A stretch of 35,597 nucleotides of DNA. It comes from Candidatus Aminicenantota bacterium (GTDB lineage: Bacteria; Acidobacteriota; Aminicenantia; Aminicenantales; Aminicenantaceae). The DNA lies in assembly GCA_011772475.1 (NCBI GenBank), contig WVZK01000179.1, positions 6,085 to 41,681 of the forward strand. The letters run 5' to 3'. A program made the position numbers and the translations under genes. This document shows positions 8,156-16,184 of the stretch, piece after piece. The notes beneath the pieces are model-generated. The model worked only from the letters and a program-made list of their open reading frames with translations. It ran no database searches and was not told the origin of the DNA. Each line of letters begins with the position of its first letter. Within the stretch, counting starts at the first letter, position 1.

Positions 8156-9229
8156 TTATATTTGCTTTTCTCTTTCATAAAGATAAGGAATTGGTTTCAG
8201 TTTATTTTCCTTTCCGTCGTGGACAGCAAATTTTCGTACTTCCTCACGACCACTCCACATCGAAGCTGCTCCGTATTCACCTTTTTTATTAACGGCATAA
8301 AAGCTTAGGCCAAATCGAGGCAGGCCTTTTTCGTTTAAAAGATGAGGAAGAAGCCTTGATTTCTCTTCGATTCTTTCTAAAGTTTTGAAACATGCTTCTT
8401 CCGGAGATAGACCTTTGCTCATGAAATTGACGACTTGGAAGCTTCCGCAGTTAAGGATATTGGCTTCTCCTCTTCCCGTCGAGCCTGCTGCGCCGATCTC
8501 GTTATCAACGTAAAGGCCGGCTCCAATAATCGGCGAATCCCCTACCCTTCCCGGTATTTTAAAAAAGAATCCGCTGGTGGTTGTCACACCAGCAAGATTG
8601 CCTAAGGCATCAATGGCACAACAGTTTATAGTTCCATGGGAACTAAGATAGGATTCCAATTCTTTTTCTAGCTCCTCGGTCTTAGGGGCAAACCAGTAAT
8701 CTCTGTCTGAGAGTGTTTCCTTGCGTTCGAGCCATCTCTCTCTAGCTTCGTCTGTGAGCAGGTTTTCTTCTTTGAAACCATGGGCCTTAGCAAATCTTAA
8801 GGCACCTTTTCCGACAAGGAGCGCATGGTCGGTTCTTTCCATGACAAGTTTGGCCACTTTGGATGGATTTTTTATGTTTCTAAGGCTGGCTACTGCACCG
8901 CCATTATGGGTGGGGCCATGCATCACTGAAGAATCAAGCTCGACAACGCCTTCCTCATTAGGAAGACCCCCATAACCTACTGACCTATCTTCTGGATCGC
9001 TTTCAACAATGTTAACCCCGGCTATAACTGCATCCAACGGATCTTTTCCTTGTCTGAGAAGTTCCATGGCTTTTTCTGTGGCTCTTAAACCATTCCCGCT
9101 GGCTACTACACACATCTTTCCTTCTTTTTTCTGTTGCACAGCTAAATTTTTTCCTGCCGTAAGCACCGAGGCTGCTCCGATACCAATTCCTGTTTTGAGA
9201 AAATCTCTTCTTGAAAGTTTATCTCTCAT
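8156..9229 (-). CDS. Tat-exported glycosylasparaginase / isoaspartyl peptidase family hydrolase
   Basis: An Ntn-hydrolase of the asparaginase-2 family, which self-cleaves before a threonine that then acts as nucleophile and releases aspartate from N-glycosyl-asparagine or isoaspartyl substrates. A twin-arginine signal (SRRDFLKTGIG, about 6-16) opens the protein, so it is exported folded. The cleavage site is S-H-G-T with Thr200 as predicted nucleophile; downstream GVTTTSG, GRVGDSPIIGAGLYVDN and GAAGSTGRGE are the substrate loop motifs. The pattern GRVGDSP is closer to glycosylasparaginases, while HGT instead of HDT is like plant-type isoaspartyl peptidases, so the exact substrate is open. AAGGAGG precedes the ATG. 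Length (357) is normal. Confidence 0.9.
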   Translation of the reverse strand: MRDKLSRRDFLKTGIGIGAASVLTAGKNLAVQQKKEGKMCVVASGNGLRATEKAMELLRQGKDPLDAVIAGVNIVESDPEDRSVGYGGLPNEEGVVELDSSVMHGPTHNGGAVASLRNIKNPSKVAKLVMERTDHALLVGKGALRFAKAHGFKEENLLTDEARERWLERKETLSDRDYWFAPKTEELEKELESYLSSHGTINCCAIDALGNLAGVTTTSGFFFKIPGRVGDSPIIGAGLYVDNEIGAAGSTGRGEANILNCGSFQVVNFMSKGLSPEEACFKTLERIEEKSRLLPHLLNEKGLPRFGLSFYAVNKKGEYGAASMWSGREEVRKFAVHDGKENKLKPIPYLYEREKQI

Positions 9230-9424
9230 CGTGCCTCCTTATGATTTATCTATCGTTTTCCCTAAGTTACTCAATTTATAAAACGGAATCAACACAAATT
9301 TTATAAGTCCATATTTTTATGTCAAAATAAGCTGAAGTAAACGGAACAGGCTGCTTATTTGTGGAAAAGAATACAAGGGATAGGTTAATTATTTGATGGA
9401 AATGTTATCCTCGTCTTTATCAAA

Positions 9425-9453
9425 TTGACAAACCAAGGGATGTTTAGTATAAA
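9425..9453 (+). promoter_or_regulatory. Sigma-70 promoter of the MFS gene
   Basis: -35 TTGACA (9425-9430), 17-base spacer, -10 TATAAA (9448-9453). The expected start near 9460 leaves a leader of about 13 bases, which contains the GAGGG ribosome binding site. Confidence 0.7.
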
Positions 9454-9459
9454 TCCCTT
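9435..9459. promoter_or_regulatory. Inverted repeat overlapping the MFS promoter (possible operator)
   Basis: AAGGGAT (9435-9441) and ATCCCTT (9453-9459) form a perfect seven-base inverted repeat with an 11-base centre. It straddles the -10 box, where a repressor dimer would block transcription. No regulator gene lies next to it. Confidence 0.4.
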
Positions 9460-9472
9460 TCTTTCATGAGGG

Positions 9473-10648
9473 ATGAAAAATAAAGTTCTTTTCTCTGCTT
9501 CTCTGTTCCACGCACTCAATGATGCTGCGACTGTCACTATCCCGATGATCTTTCCTCTTCTCTACACCCAGCAGTTTATTATCAAAAAATATTTCCATAT
9601 CGGTATTTTGTCAAACCTGGGGCTTCTTGTTACTTTGCTCTTCCAGATTATTATTGCTAATATCTCTGGCAAGGTCGAACACAAGTTCATGCTGCTCGTC
9701 AGCTACATAGGAATTTGCCTAACGCTTTCCCTAATAACATTATCTTCTACTTTTGCTACTCTTCTTTTTATCTATCTAACAATGCGAGTTTTCACCAGTT
9801 TTTACCATTCCGTGGGATTAGCTTGGGTTTCAAAATCTCATCCGAGCCAGGGAATTGATTTTGCTATGGGCATCCAAGGTGGTTCAGGAAATCTTGGGGT
9901 CTTTCTTGCCTTTGTATCCTCTGGCTATCTTGCCCAGAACTTTAACTGGAAAGTGCCGCTCTTAGTTTGGGCTGGCATGGCCTTTTTTCTCGGCTCGATA
10001 AGCTTCCTGGCTGTAAGAAAAACTTCAACTTTAGGAGAGGAGGTTTCCAACCCTGACTTTTCATCATGGATGAAAACACTGAAGAATATTAAAATCTATA
10101 TTCCTGGGTTTGTTTTTGGAGGAGCATGCTGGGGAACGACTGTTTTTTATGCTCCTTCCTTACTCAACCATAGATTTCAGATTCCATTGGGTCAAACTGG
10201 TCTTTATCTTGCCTTATGGATTGGAGTCGGAACAGTCATGACCTATCTTTTTGGATTATTAAGCCGGCATTTAGGCCGGTTGAAAATTTCTGTTTCTGCA
10301 TTCATCGGTGCAACTTTATTTCTTTTTGTACTGGGGATAGCTCCTTCGAAAGAGCTGGCTCTGGTGAGTTTATTCTTTTTTGGGGCCTTCCTTTTCCTTG
10401 TCTATCCGAGTTTTCAATCCTTTGTTGGAGCTGATGTTTCACCTGAAAATCAAGCTCAAGCCTTTAGCCTTGCTGCCAATGTTCAGATGGTCACCGGCGC
10501 GATAGTTGTCCTTGCAGCCGGGTATCTCTCCGACAGGTTTGGGATAAATTCGCCGTTTATTCTAATTGGAATTCTTGGAGGCGTTATTTCAGTTTTTTAC
10601 CTGTTAAAAAGGTCTGTGCTGGCAAAAAAGTTATTTGTAATTAGATAG
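9473..10648 (+). CDS. MFS transporter, fosmidomycin-resistance-like
   Basis: A 391-residue major facilitator protein with about twelve hydrophobic segments. The opening FSASLFHALNDAATVTIPMIFPLL and the YHSVGLAWVSKSHPSQG region after helix 4 recall the Fsr (fosmidomycin resistance) branch of drug:H+ antiporters. The canonical MFS loop 2-3 motif is not well conserved (ANISGKVEHK). The halves are split by a cytoplasmic loop near 190-215. It has a near-consensus promoter with an operator-like dyad, suggesting inducible efflux. Substrate cannot be read from sequence. It is convergent with the M28 peptidase gene. Confidence 0.85.
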   Translation: MKNKVLFSASLFHALNDAATVTIPMIFPLLYTQQFIIKKYFHIGILSNLGLLVTLLFQIIIANISGKVEHKFMLLVSYIGICLTLSLITLSSTFATLLFIYLTMRVFTSFYHSVGLAWVSKSHPSQGIDFAMGIQGGSGNLGVFLAFVSSGYLAQNFNWKVPLLVWAGMAFFLGSISFLAVRKTSTLGEEVSNPDFSSWMKTLKNIKIYIPGFVFGGACWGTTVFYAPSLLNHRFQIPLGQTGLYLALWIGVGTVMTYLFGLLSRHLGRLKISVSAFIGATLFLFVLGIAPSKELALVSLFFFGAFLFLVYPSFQSFVGADVSPENQAQAFSLAANVQMVTGAIVVLAAGYLSDRFGINSPFILIGILGGVISVFYLLKRSVLAKKLFVIR

Positions 10649-10675
10649 GTGCCTATAAACGGGGCCTTGATTTTT

Positions 10676-12787
10676 TTATTTAAATTCTATTAGTCCTAAT
10701 TTTATTAGATCTTCAGCATAGTGCAGAACAAATTCTACATCTGTTTCATCGTACTCACATGAGACGATATGTCTTATGTCCAGGAGGGTGCGTTTTCCAT
10801 CCATGAGATTTATAATTTCGGGTGCTTTAGACCTGGAGATTCCGCCCTCCATATCTCTAATTTTTTCATGCCAGCTGTAACTTTTCTCATCAAGCTTTTC
10901 CCTTAAATAGTCCCAAGGAAGAGGGCCCTTAAAAAGCCTTTTTGGCCTTATTGCTGATGCTTTCTTATAAAGATTATTCGGTTGGAATTTCTTTTTATCT
11001 ATTTTGTAACGCTTGAGAAAAAGATTGTACATGAAATTGATTTTATCGTTTTCTTGGGAGACTTGAGAATCCAAACCTGCGATAAGTTCATCTATTGCCT
11101 TCTTAACTGTACTGGCCTTGCAGAGCTCCTTAACCTCCCTCAGGTTTGCTGCCTCGATTTGGGCCAGGAGCCGCGGATAGTTCGCGATGTTTGCTTGAAG
11201 CTCTGCTATATCTTCCCTAGTATTAGGATGTGATGCAAACTGATGAAGGAGTCGGATTGATTTTTGTGTTCTTTGCATCATCCTAAGGTTTGCCTGAGCA
11301 TAGACTTCTCGAGCAATTTTGAGGGCATCCTCATCGTCTGCATTAGCTAGCAAGATAGTTGCTGCCAAAGCTAGGCTGATTATTCTTTTCATCTCTGTGG
11401 GATCGCATTTATCTGGCGTGTCCATGTTTGTATGATGAAATACATCACCATGACCCAGCATCGGCGTAGGGATTGAAAAAGAAGAATCATTGAACATAAC
11501 ATGGTCAGAACCACCCGAATTGGGTCTAACGCGGAAATTGAAGCGGTGTTTGCTTCCTCTAGGCGAAAAGAATTCCTTGGCATCAAGCCAGCCCAGGAGG
11601 TTTATAAGAACATCGTTTATATATCCGGGAACAGAATATGGAGAACGGGTAAGATTGAAGTTAGCCTGGCACAGAGCATAATCTTCGCCAATCATATCCA
11701 GGTTCATGCCGCAAATTCCCTTTTCTTTTAATGCTTGATGTTCTGTCAAATATGCCACGGCTCCATGCATTTCAGGAAGCCAGAGAAAGCGAATGGTCCT
11801 TTTTAAGGGAGGAATATCTCCTTTTTCAACCAGCGATATTATATTCCTTGCCATTTCAAACATGCCTGCCGAGCCAGAAGCGTTATCATTAGCACCAGGC
11901 TTGTAATGGTCGAGATGTCCCATGATGATGATCTCCTGAAGCGGGAATTCTTTTCCGACTATTTTGGCTTCGAGCACAGGCATGTCTCCGTCGAAAAGCT
12001 CTGCTTCCACTCTTGCTCTCATTATTACCTTTTTTCCTGATTCAAACAGAGAGAGGAGCTCTTTTTCTTGCCTTCTGGACAGAGCAAAACCAAATCTTGT
12101 TTTTTCTCTTTCTTCCCCGCTTGGAGAAAGGCGGTAAACCTCGATTAAATCTGGATACTGAAGACGGTCTTCCCTATCTGAAGGCCCGACGATAACTCCC
12201 GAGGCACCTCTTTTTAGAACCGCCTGACGGTGAACTTCAGAACCTTTGCCTCCTGCAGCAAAGACAAGCTTTCCTGTGACATTTTTTCCTTTATAATCGG
12301 CATCTGATTTCCCCTTGCCTACGTAGATTACTTCGGATTCAACCTCACCGCCTTGAGAATAGGGCATCAAACTCACGGCCTGGTCTGAAAAGCGAGCAAT
12401 AAGTTCCCTCCTGGGCTCCACCAGCCATAGCTCAGCTTCTTTCACCTTCCAGCCCACAGGAGACCTCCAAAGGAAGTATTTCTTAAAGCCATCAGCTCTA
12501 TATTTCTTGATATTTATTTCTTTTAGCCCAATCTTCCTTAGTTCCTGAGCTAAGTATTCAACGCAGCGGTTATAATCTGAGCCCTCTCCTCCTCCTCTAA
12601 TACGATGGAAGCGCGAAATCTTAGAGGCCATATCCCAAGCTCGTTCCCCAGAAACTTCATTTCGAATGATATCCAAAAGGTCTTGATCAACAAGATAAGA
12701 ATGATCCTGGGAGAAGACAAACACAGGAAGGAGGAGAATACAAATTAGAGAAAAAACCGAAAGCTTCTTTTTATTTTTGATAAACAT
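10676..12787 (-). CDS. Secreted M28-family metallopeptidase with PA domain and C-terminal winged-helix-like domain
   Basis: A 703-residue exported zinc peptidase. A signal peptide (KKLSVFSLICILLLPVFVFSQ) is followed by an N-terminal segment, a PA-type insert (SEVIYVGKG to GASGVIVGPSD) and the M28 catalytic domain: MGHLDHYKPGANDNASG (metal-binding H and D), LWLPEMHGAVAYL (catalytic E) and a histidine in GDVFHHTNMDTPD. The PEMHG form in place of the usual EExG resembles the DUF4910/PET-type M28 branch. Roughly the last 60 residues (NLMDGKRTLLDIRHIV ... LIKLGLIEF) look like a small winged helix. The ATG at 12787 is preferred over 12793 and 12823 because AGAGGTGAT lies at good spacing. It probably releases N-terminal amino acids from imported or external peptides. 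Confidence 0.87.
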   Translation of the reverse strand: MFIKNKKKLSVFSLICILLLPVFVFSQDHSYLVDQDLLDIIRNEVSGERAWDMASKISRFHRIRGGGEGSDYNRCVEYLAQELRKIGLKEINIKKYRADGFKKYFLWRSPVGWKVKEAELWLVEPRRELIARFSDQAVSLMPYSQGGEVESEVIYVGKGKSDADYKGKNVTGKLVFAAGGKGSEVHRQAVLKRGASGVIVGPSDREDRLQYPDLIEVYRLSPSGEEREKTRFGFALSRRQEKELLSLFESGKKVIMRARVEAELFDGDMPVLEAKIVGKEFPLQEIIIMGHLDHYKPGANDNASGSAGMFEMARNIISLVEKGDIPPLKRTIRFLWLPEMHGAVAYLTEHQALKEKGICGMNLDMIGEDYALCQANFNLTRSPYSVPGYINDVLINLLGWLDAKEFFSPRGSKHRFNFRVRPNSGGSDHVMFNDSSFSIPTPMLGHGDVFHHTNMDTPDKCDPTEMKRIISLALAATILLANADDEDALKIAREVYAQANLRMMQRTQKSIRLLHQFASHPNTREDIAELQANIANYPRLLAQIEAANLREVKELCKASTVKKAIDELIAGLDSQVSQENDKINFMYNLFLKRYKIDKKKFQPNNLYKKASAIRPKRLFKGPLPWDYLREKLDEKSYSWHEKIRDMEGGISRSKAPEIINLMDGKRTLLDIRHIVSCEYDETDVEFVLHYAEDLIKLGLIEFK

Positions 12788-12822
12788 GGACATCACCTCT
12801 GGTTTTGGAATTAAGGAACACA

Positions 12823-12852
12823 ATATTAAATTGCAGGGATCTGATTTGTCAA
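12823..12852 (-). promoter_or_regulatory. Putative promoter of the M28 peptidase gene
   Basis: On the minus strand: -35 TTGACA (12847-12852), 18-base spacer, -10 TAATAT (12823-12828), giving a leader of about 30 bases. The -35 box lies inside a palindromic repeat unit (12837-12856). Confidence 0.5.
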
Positions 12853-12926
12853 ATCCGCATTTATTCTGGAGGTTTTATTTATAAGACCTTTATATTAAAA
12901 AAGGTGGGTTTGATGAATCAAACTCC
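12837..12926. repeat. Cluster 1 of intergenic palindromic repeat (three units)
   Basis: Three hairpin units lie between the M28 and D-aminoacylase genes. 12837-12856: GGATCTGA, loop TTTG, TCAAATCC. 12871-12888: GGTTTTA, loop TTTA, TAAGACC. 12906-12926: GGGTTTGA, loop TGAA, TCAAACTCC, in reverse orientation. A further half unit (AATCAAGCC) follows at about 12933-12941. The units belong to the family also seen near 19.3-19.5, 30.3-30.5 and 33.3 kb. Confidence 0.75.
12899..12926 (-). terminator. Terminator-like palindrome after the D-aminoacylase gene
   Basis: On the minus strand the stem arms GTTTGA and TCAAAC enclose loop TTCA, about 20 bases after the D-aminoacylase stop, followed by CCACC and a run of six T. 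Stem is AT-rich and imperfect at the base, so efficiency is uncertain. The same sequence is a unit of the intergenic repeat family. Confidence 0.45.
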
Positions 12927-12946
12927 TACAATAAATCAAGCCTCTA

Positions 12947-14791
12947 TTACTTTTTTAGTTTGATGACTTTGCCGGGAAGCTTTCCTGTCCATTTCCCCTC
13001 GTCTAGAACTATTTCACCATTGATCAACAGATATTTAACACCCTCGCTGTAGGCATGGGGATTAGAAATAGAAGTTCCGGTCTTTATATTATTCAGATCA
13101 AGGACAACTATGTCAGCTTTGTATCCATTCTTAATCCAACCCCTGTCATTCCAGTTCATGATTTCAGCCGGAAGCGAGGTTTGTGATCGAATAACATGGG
13201 GAACGGATACGCTTTTTCGCTTAAGAGCATATTTTTTAATTTTATGAAGAAACGTAGAATAAGAGCGGATATGAGTGAGTCCTATGCCGTAAGGCGGAGC
13301 AGTTCCATCACTTCCTGTGCCCACATAGTCCTTTTTCATGATAAACTCGATATCTTCTTCGCCCATCCGGAGAGGGACGCACCTGGCTCCCATAAGCTCC
13401 AGCTCTATAGCTGTATCTTCTATTGATTTTCCTTTCATGGCCGCGACATGTTTTAGGGACTTTCCTTCAAGGTTTTTCTCCACACAGATAGCGACAACGA
13501 AACTTTCCGGGCCTGTAACGTTATCTATGTACTCTTTGATCTGTTCGCGAATCTTCTGAGCCTCTTCTGGATTTGCCATCCTTGCTAAAAACTTGCTTCT
13601 TTCTCTCGTATTACCTGGACCTCTGAAATCTCCAAGGCTGATTAGACTTCTGGAAACAAGCCTTACAAGCCTATCTCTGGGAATTTCGTTGAGAAACTGC
13701 AGAAGGCGTTCAGAGACAGGATAATAAGGGGTAACTTTTTTATAGAGCTCGATCAAATGAGAATCCCTGAGATGATCAAAAATCGCTTCACTATCCTCTG
13801 ATCTCAACCTTTCTGTCTCTACTCTTTCCATGCCTTCTGTTTCTTCAATCCCCAGCCAGGCTGATCTCGGAATCGGGCTCCTGTAGGGATAGCCGTCAGA
13901 GAATTGATAAGGATACTGATCAGCGGTGACTTTAATTCCTCTGGCTCTTGCTTCTTCTATGATGGCACAGGCATCTTTGACAAGACCCCAGTTCCTCTTT
14001 TCCATAACCTTAAAATGTGATATATGGGCAGGAGCACCTGATTTCTCTGAAATCTCAACAGCTTCTTTTACTGCTTCAAGGAGTTTATCCCTCTCATCCC
14101 GGACATGGCTGTGGTAGATTCCGCCGTAGGGAGCGATGATCTTCACCAGTTCTATGACTTCGTCTGTTTTTCCGAAGGAGCTCGGTTCATAAATCAAGCC
14201 TGTGGAGAGACCATAAGCTCCCTGTTCCATGGCTTCCTCTACAAGAGCCTTCATCTTTTCCAGCTCATCTGCTGTCGGTTCTCTTTCTTCCATGCCCATC
14301 ACAATTTGCCGTAGTGTTCCATGTCCGACAAGTAAAGCCGCGTTGGGCCCGATTCCTTCTTCTGACCAAACCTTCATAAGGTCTTCTGCTTTCTCGAAAA
14401 TTGGCCAGGCACTGGAACCGCATTGGCCGACGATAACTGTTGTCACTCCCTGTTTTAGGTAATTGAGACAGGCTCTGTTTTCTGCAAAATACATTCCTCT
14501 ATCGACATGCGTATGAAGATCGATAAAACCTGGAGTCACATAAAGTCCTTTGCCGTTTATCACTTTAGCCGCTGATCCTTTGATAGACCTTTCAACTTTA
14601 ACTATCATGCCGTCCTTAACAGCCACATCCGCCCTGAATGCAGGTTTTAAGGACCCTTCAAATACGCTTGCGTTCTTTATTACTACGTCATAGTTGAAGA
14701 GTTTTTCTTTTTGAGCTGAAAAATTCAGCCCGGTAAAAAAGAACACTCCCAATAATAAGAAAATACTGAAACGGAAAATTTTATTTTTCAT
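12947..14791 (-). CDS. Exported D-aminoacylase / N-acyl-D-amino-acid deacylase family amidohydrolase
   Basis: A 614-residue amidohydrolase that in known members removes the acyl group from N-acyl-D-amino acids. A signal peptide (about 1-26) indicates export. Metal ligands of the family are present: H93 and H95 (FIDLHTH), C124 (VGQCGSS), H229 (YHSHVRDE), H259 (AHISHFKV) and the D of GTGSDG. C124 as a zinc ligand is typical of D-aminoacylase rather than dihydroorotase-like relatives. It has its own promoter (14819-14847) and a strong TAGGAGGAG ribosome binding site, so it can be expressed apart from the three amidohydrolases upstream on the same strand. With those and the M28 peptidase it forms a peptide/amide scavenging cluster. 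Substrate specificity is inferred. Confidence 0.9.
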   Translation of the reverse strand: MKNKIFRFSIFLLLGVFFFTGLNFSAQKEKLFNYDVVIKNASVFEGSLKPAFRADVAVKDGMIVKVERSIKGSAAKVINGKGLYVTPGFIDLHTHVDRGMYFAENRACLNYLKQGVTTVIVGQCGSSAWPIFEKAEDLMKVWSEEGIGPNAALLVGHGTLRQIVMGMEEREPTADELEKMKALVEEAMEQGAYGLSTGLIYEPSSFGKTDEVIELVKIIAPYGGIYHSHVRDERDKLLEAVKEAVEISEKSGAPAHISHFKVMEKRNWGLVKDACAIIEEARARGIKVTADQYPYQFSDGYPYRSPIPRSAWLGIEETEGMERVETERLRSEDSEAIFDHLRDSHLIELYKKVTPYYPVSERLLQFLNEIPRDRLVRLVSRSLISLGDFRGPGNTRERSKFLARMANPEEAQKIREQIKEYIDNVTGPESFVVAICVEKNLEGKSLKHVAAMKGKSIEDTAIELELMGARCVPLRMGEEDIEFIMKKDYVGTGSDGTAPPYGIGLTHIRSYSTFLHKIKKYALKRKSVSVPHVIRSQTSLPAEIMNWNDRGWIKNGYKADIVVLDLNNIKTGTSISNPHAYSEGVKYLLINGEIVLDEGKWTGKLPGKVIKLKK

Positions 14792-14818
14792 GATATCTCC
14801 TCCTACTTTTAATGATAT

Positions 14819-14847
14819 CTAATAATAAAGAAAGAACACGCTGTCAA
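14819..14847 (-). promoter_or_regulatory. Sigma-70 promoter of the D-aminoacylase gene
   Basis: On the minus strand: -35 TTGACA (14842-14847, perfect), 17-base spacer, -10 TATTAG (14819-14824). The predicted start near 14812 gives a leader of about 20 bases containing the ribosome binding site. Confidence 0.6.
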
Positions 14848-14909
14848 GAAAAAGATAATACAGAGAAAGCAGCGCTTTTATAAATCGAGACGCGACCGTA
14901 CTCTTTTTT

Positions 14910-16184
14910 TTATCTTTTCTTGAATTTTTCTAGAAGTTCGGTGTATATGCTGGATACACTGACTTCTTTCCCATCGATAAAAACATGCTTGATGTTGGTT
15001 CTTAACTCAAGTATGTCTCCATCTGCAAGGACAATATTAGCTACTTTTCCCTTTTCTAAACTTCCCATCATCTTATCCACACCAAATATCTGGGCAGGGT
15101 AGATCGTTACTCCCTTGAGTGCTTCTTTTTTGTCCAGGCCAAACGCGGCGGCTTTTGCAGCATGACAGGGCAAATCCTTAGCTAAGCTTGCACTATCTGA
15201 GGAAAAAGCAAACTTGATTCCTGCTTTGGCTAGTACTCCTGGGTTCCTGTAAAAAGCATCATAGCCGTCTTCCCACTTGGAGGGTACTGTATTAAGAGAG
15301 CCAAATATAACCGGAATTTCTGATTTCTTTATATCCTCAGCTACCTTCCATCCGTCAGTGACACCATAGAGTATAGCTTTGAGCTTTTCCTCCTTAACGA
15401 ATTTGATGGCTGCTTTGATATCGTTTTCAGCGTGAACTGAAATCATAACAGGAAGTTCTCCGCTAACCACGGGAAGAAGAAATTCTAATTTTTCATCAAA
15501 CTCAGGCAAACGAAGCCCCAGATTTTTCTTGGCTGCATCTTTTCTTTTTTGATAATAGCGAGCCTGTTTCAGGATCTCTTTCAATTCTGTAATCTGTTTG
15601 GATGCCTGTTCTCGAGGTTGTGTTTCCCTTCTCCTCCTTAAACGAGGCAAGGGAGGAAACTGGATATGCATGGCGACTGAACTTTTTATTACCATCTCTT
15701 CAGGAGTCCAGCCGACCAGTCTGATCAAACCACTCTGGCCTGAAATGAGACCGTCAGAAGGAGCTACAAGGGCTGTCGTAATCCCGTTTGACCTTGAGAT
15801 AGGGATATGCATCGAGTCAGGTCGCAGAGCTTCAACGGTTTTTGCTTGGGGATTGAATCTGCCCGTTTCTTTGTAATCAACGGTTGCCCTAATAGAGCCT
15901 ATCTCTTGGAGACCCAGATAGCATGAGCCATCGATCATGCCTGGATAGGCAAAAAGTCCTTTGGCATCGACTATTTTTGCGCCCGCAGGGATTGCTATGT
16001 TCTTTCCCACAGCTTCGATTAATCCGTCTTTGATAAGAATTATCCCGTCAGTTATATCTTCTCCTACAACAGGGATGATGCTCGCTCCTTTTATAGCAAT
16101 AACGCCGGGACTTTTTTCTTGAGTCAAGCAGAAGGAAACACTTATGATGAGAATTACCGCGAAGACGAAAGTTCTCTTGATCAT
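14910..16184 (-). CDS. Exported amidohydrolase-family paralogue with lost HxH motif
   Basis: A 424-residue protein with a signal peptide (about 1-21) and the composite amidohydrolase layout: N-terminal beta-sandwich (IIPVVGEDITDGIILIKDGLIEAVG), TIM-barrel and C-terminal GSLEKGKVANIVLADGD return strand. The strand-1 motif that should read PGxIDxHTH reads PGMIDGSCY (81-89), so both metal histidines are gone. H251 (ISVHAEN) and D330 (FSSDSAS) remain, while the next histidine is replaced in YGVTDGW (273-279). It is therefore either a non-hydrolytic partner or uses one metal. Its ATG overlaps the stop of the gene upstream by four bases (ATGA), implying translational coupling to the intact paralogue. 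Confidence 0.85.
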   Translation of the reverse strand: MIKRTFVFAVILIISVSFCLTQEKSPGVIAIKGASIIPVVGEDITDGIILIKDGLIEAVGKNIAIPAGAKIVDAKGLFAYPGMIDGSCYLGLQEIGSIRATVDYKETGRFNPQAKTVEALRPDSMHIPISRSNGITTALVAPSDGLISGQSGLIRLVGWTPEEMVIKSSVAMHIQFPPLPRLRRRRETQPREQASKQITELKEILKQARYYQKRKDAAKKNLGLRLPEFDEKLEFLLPVVSGELPVMISVHAENDIKAAIKFVKEEKLKAILYGVTDGWKVAEDIKKSEIPVIFGSLNTVPSKWEDGYDAFYRNPGVLAKAGIKFAFSSDSASLAKDLPCHAAKAAAFGLDKKEALKGVTIYPAQIFGVDKMMGSLEKGKVANIVLADGDILELRTNIKHVFIDGKEVSVSSIYTELLEKFKKR

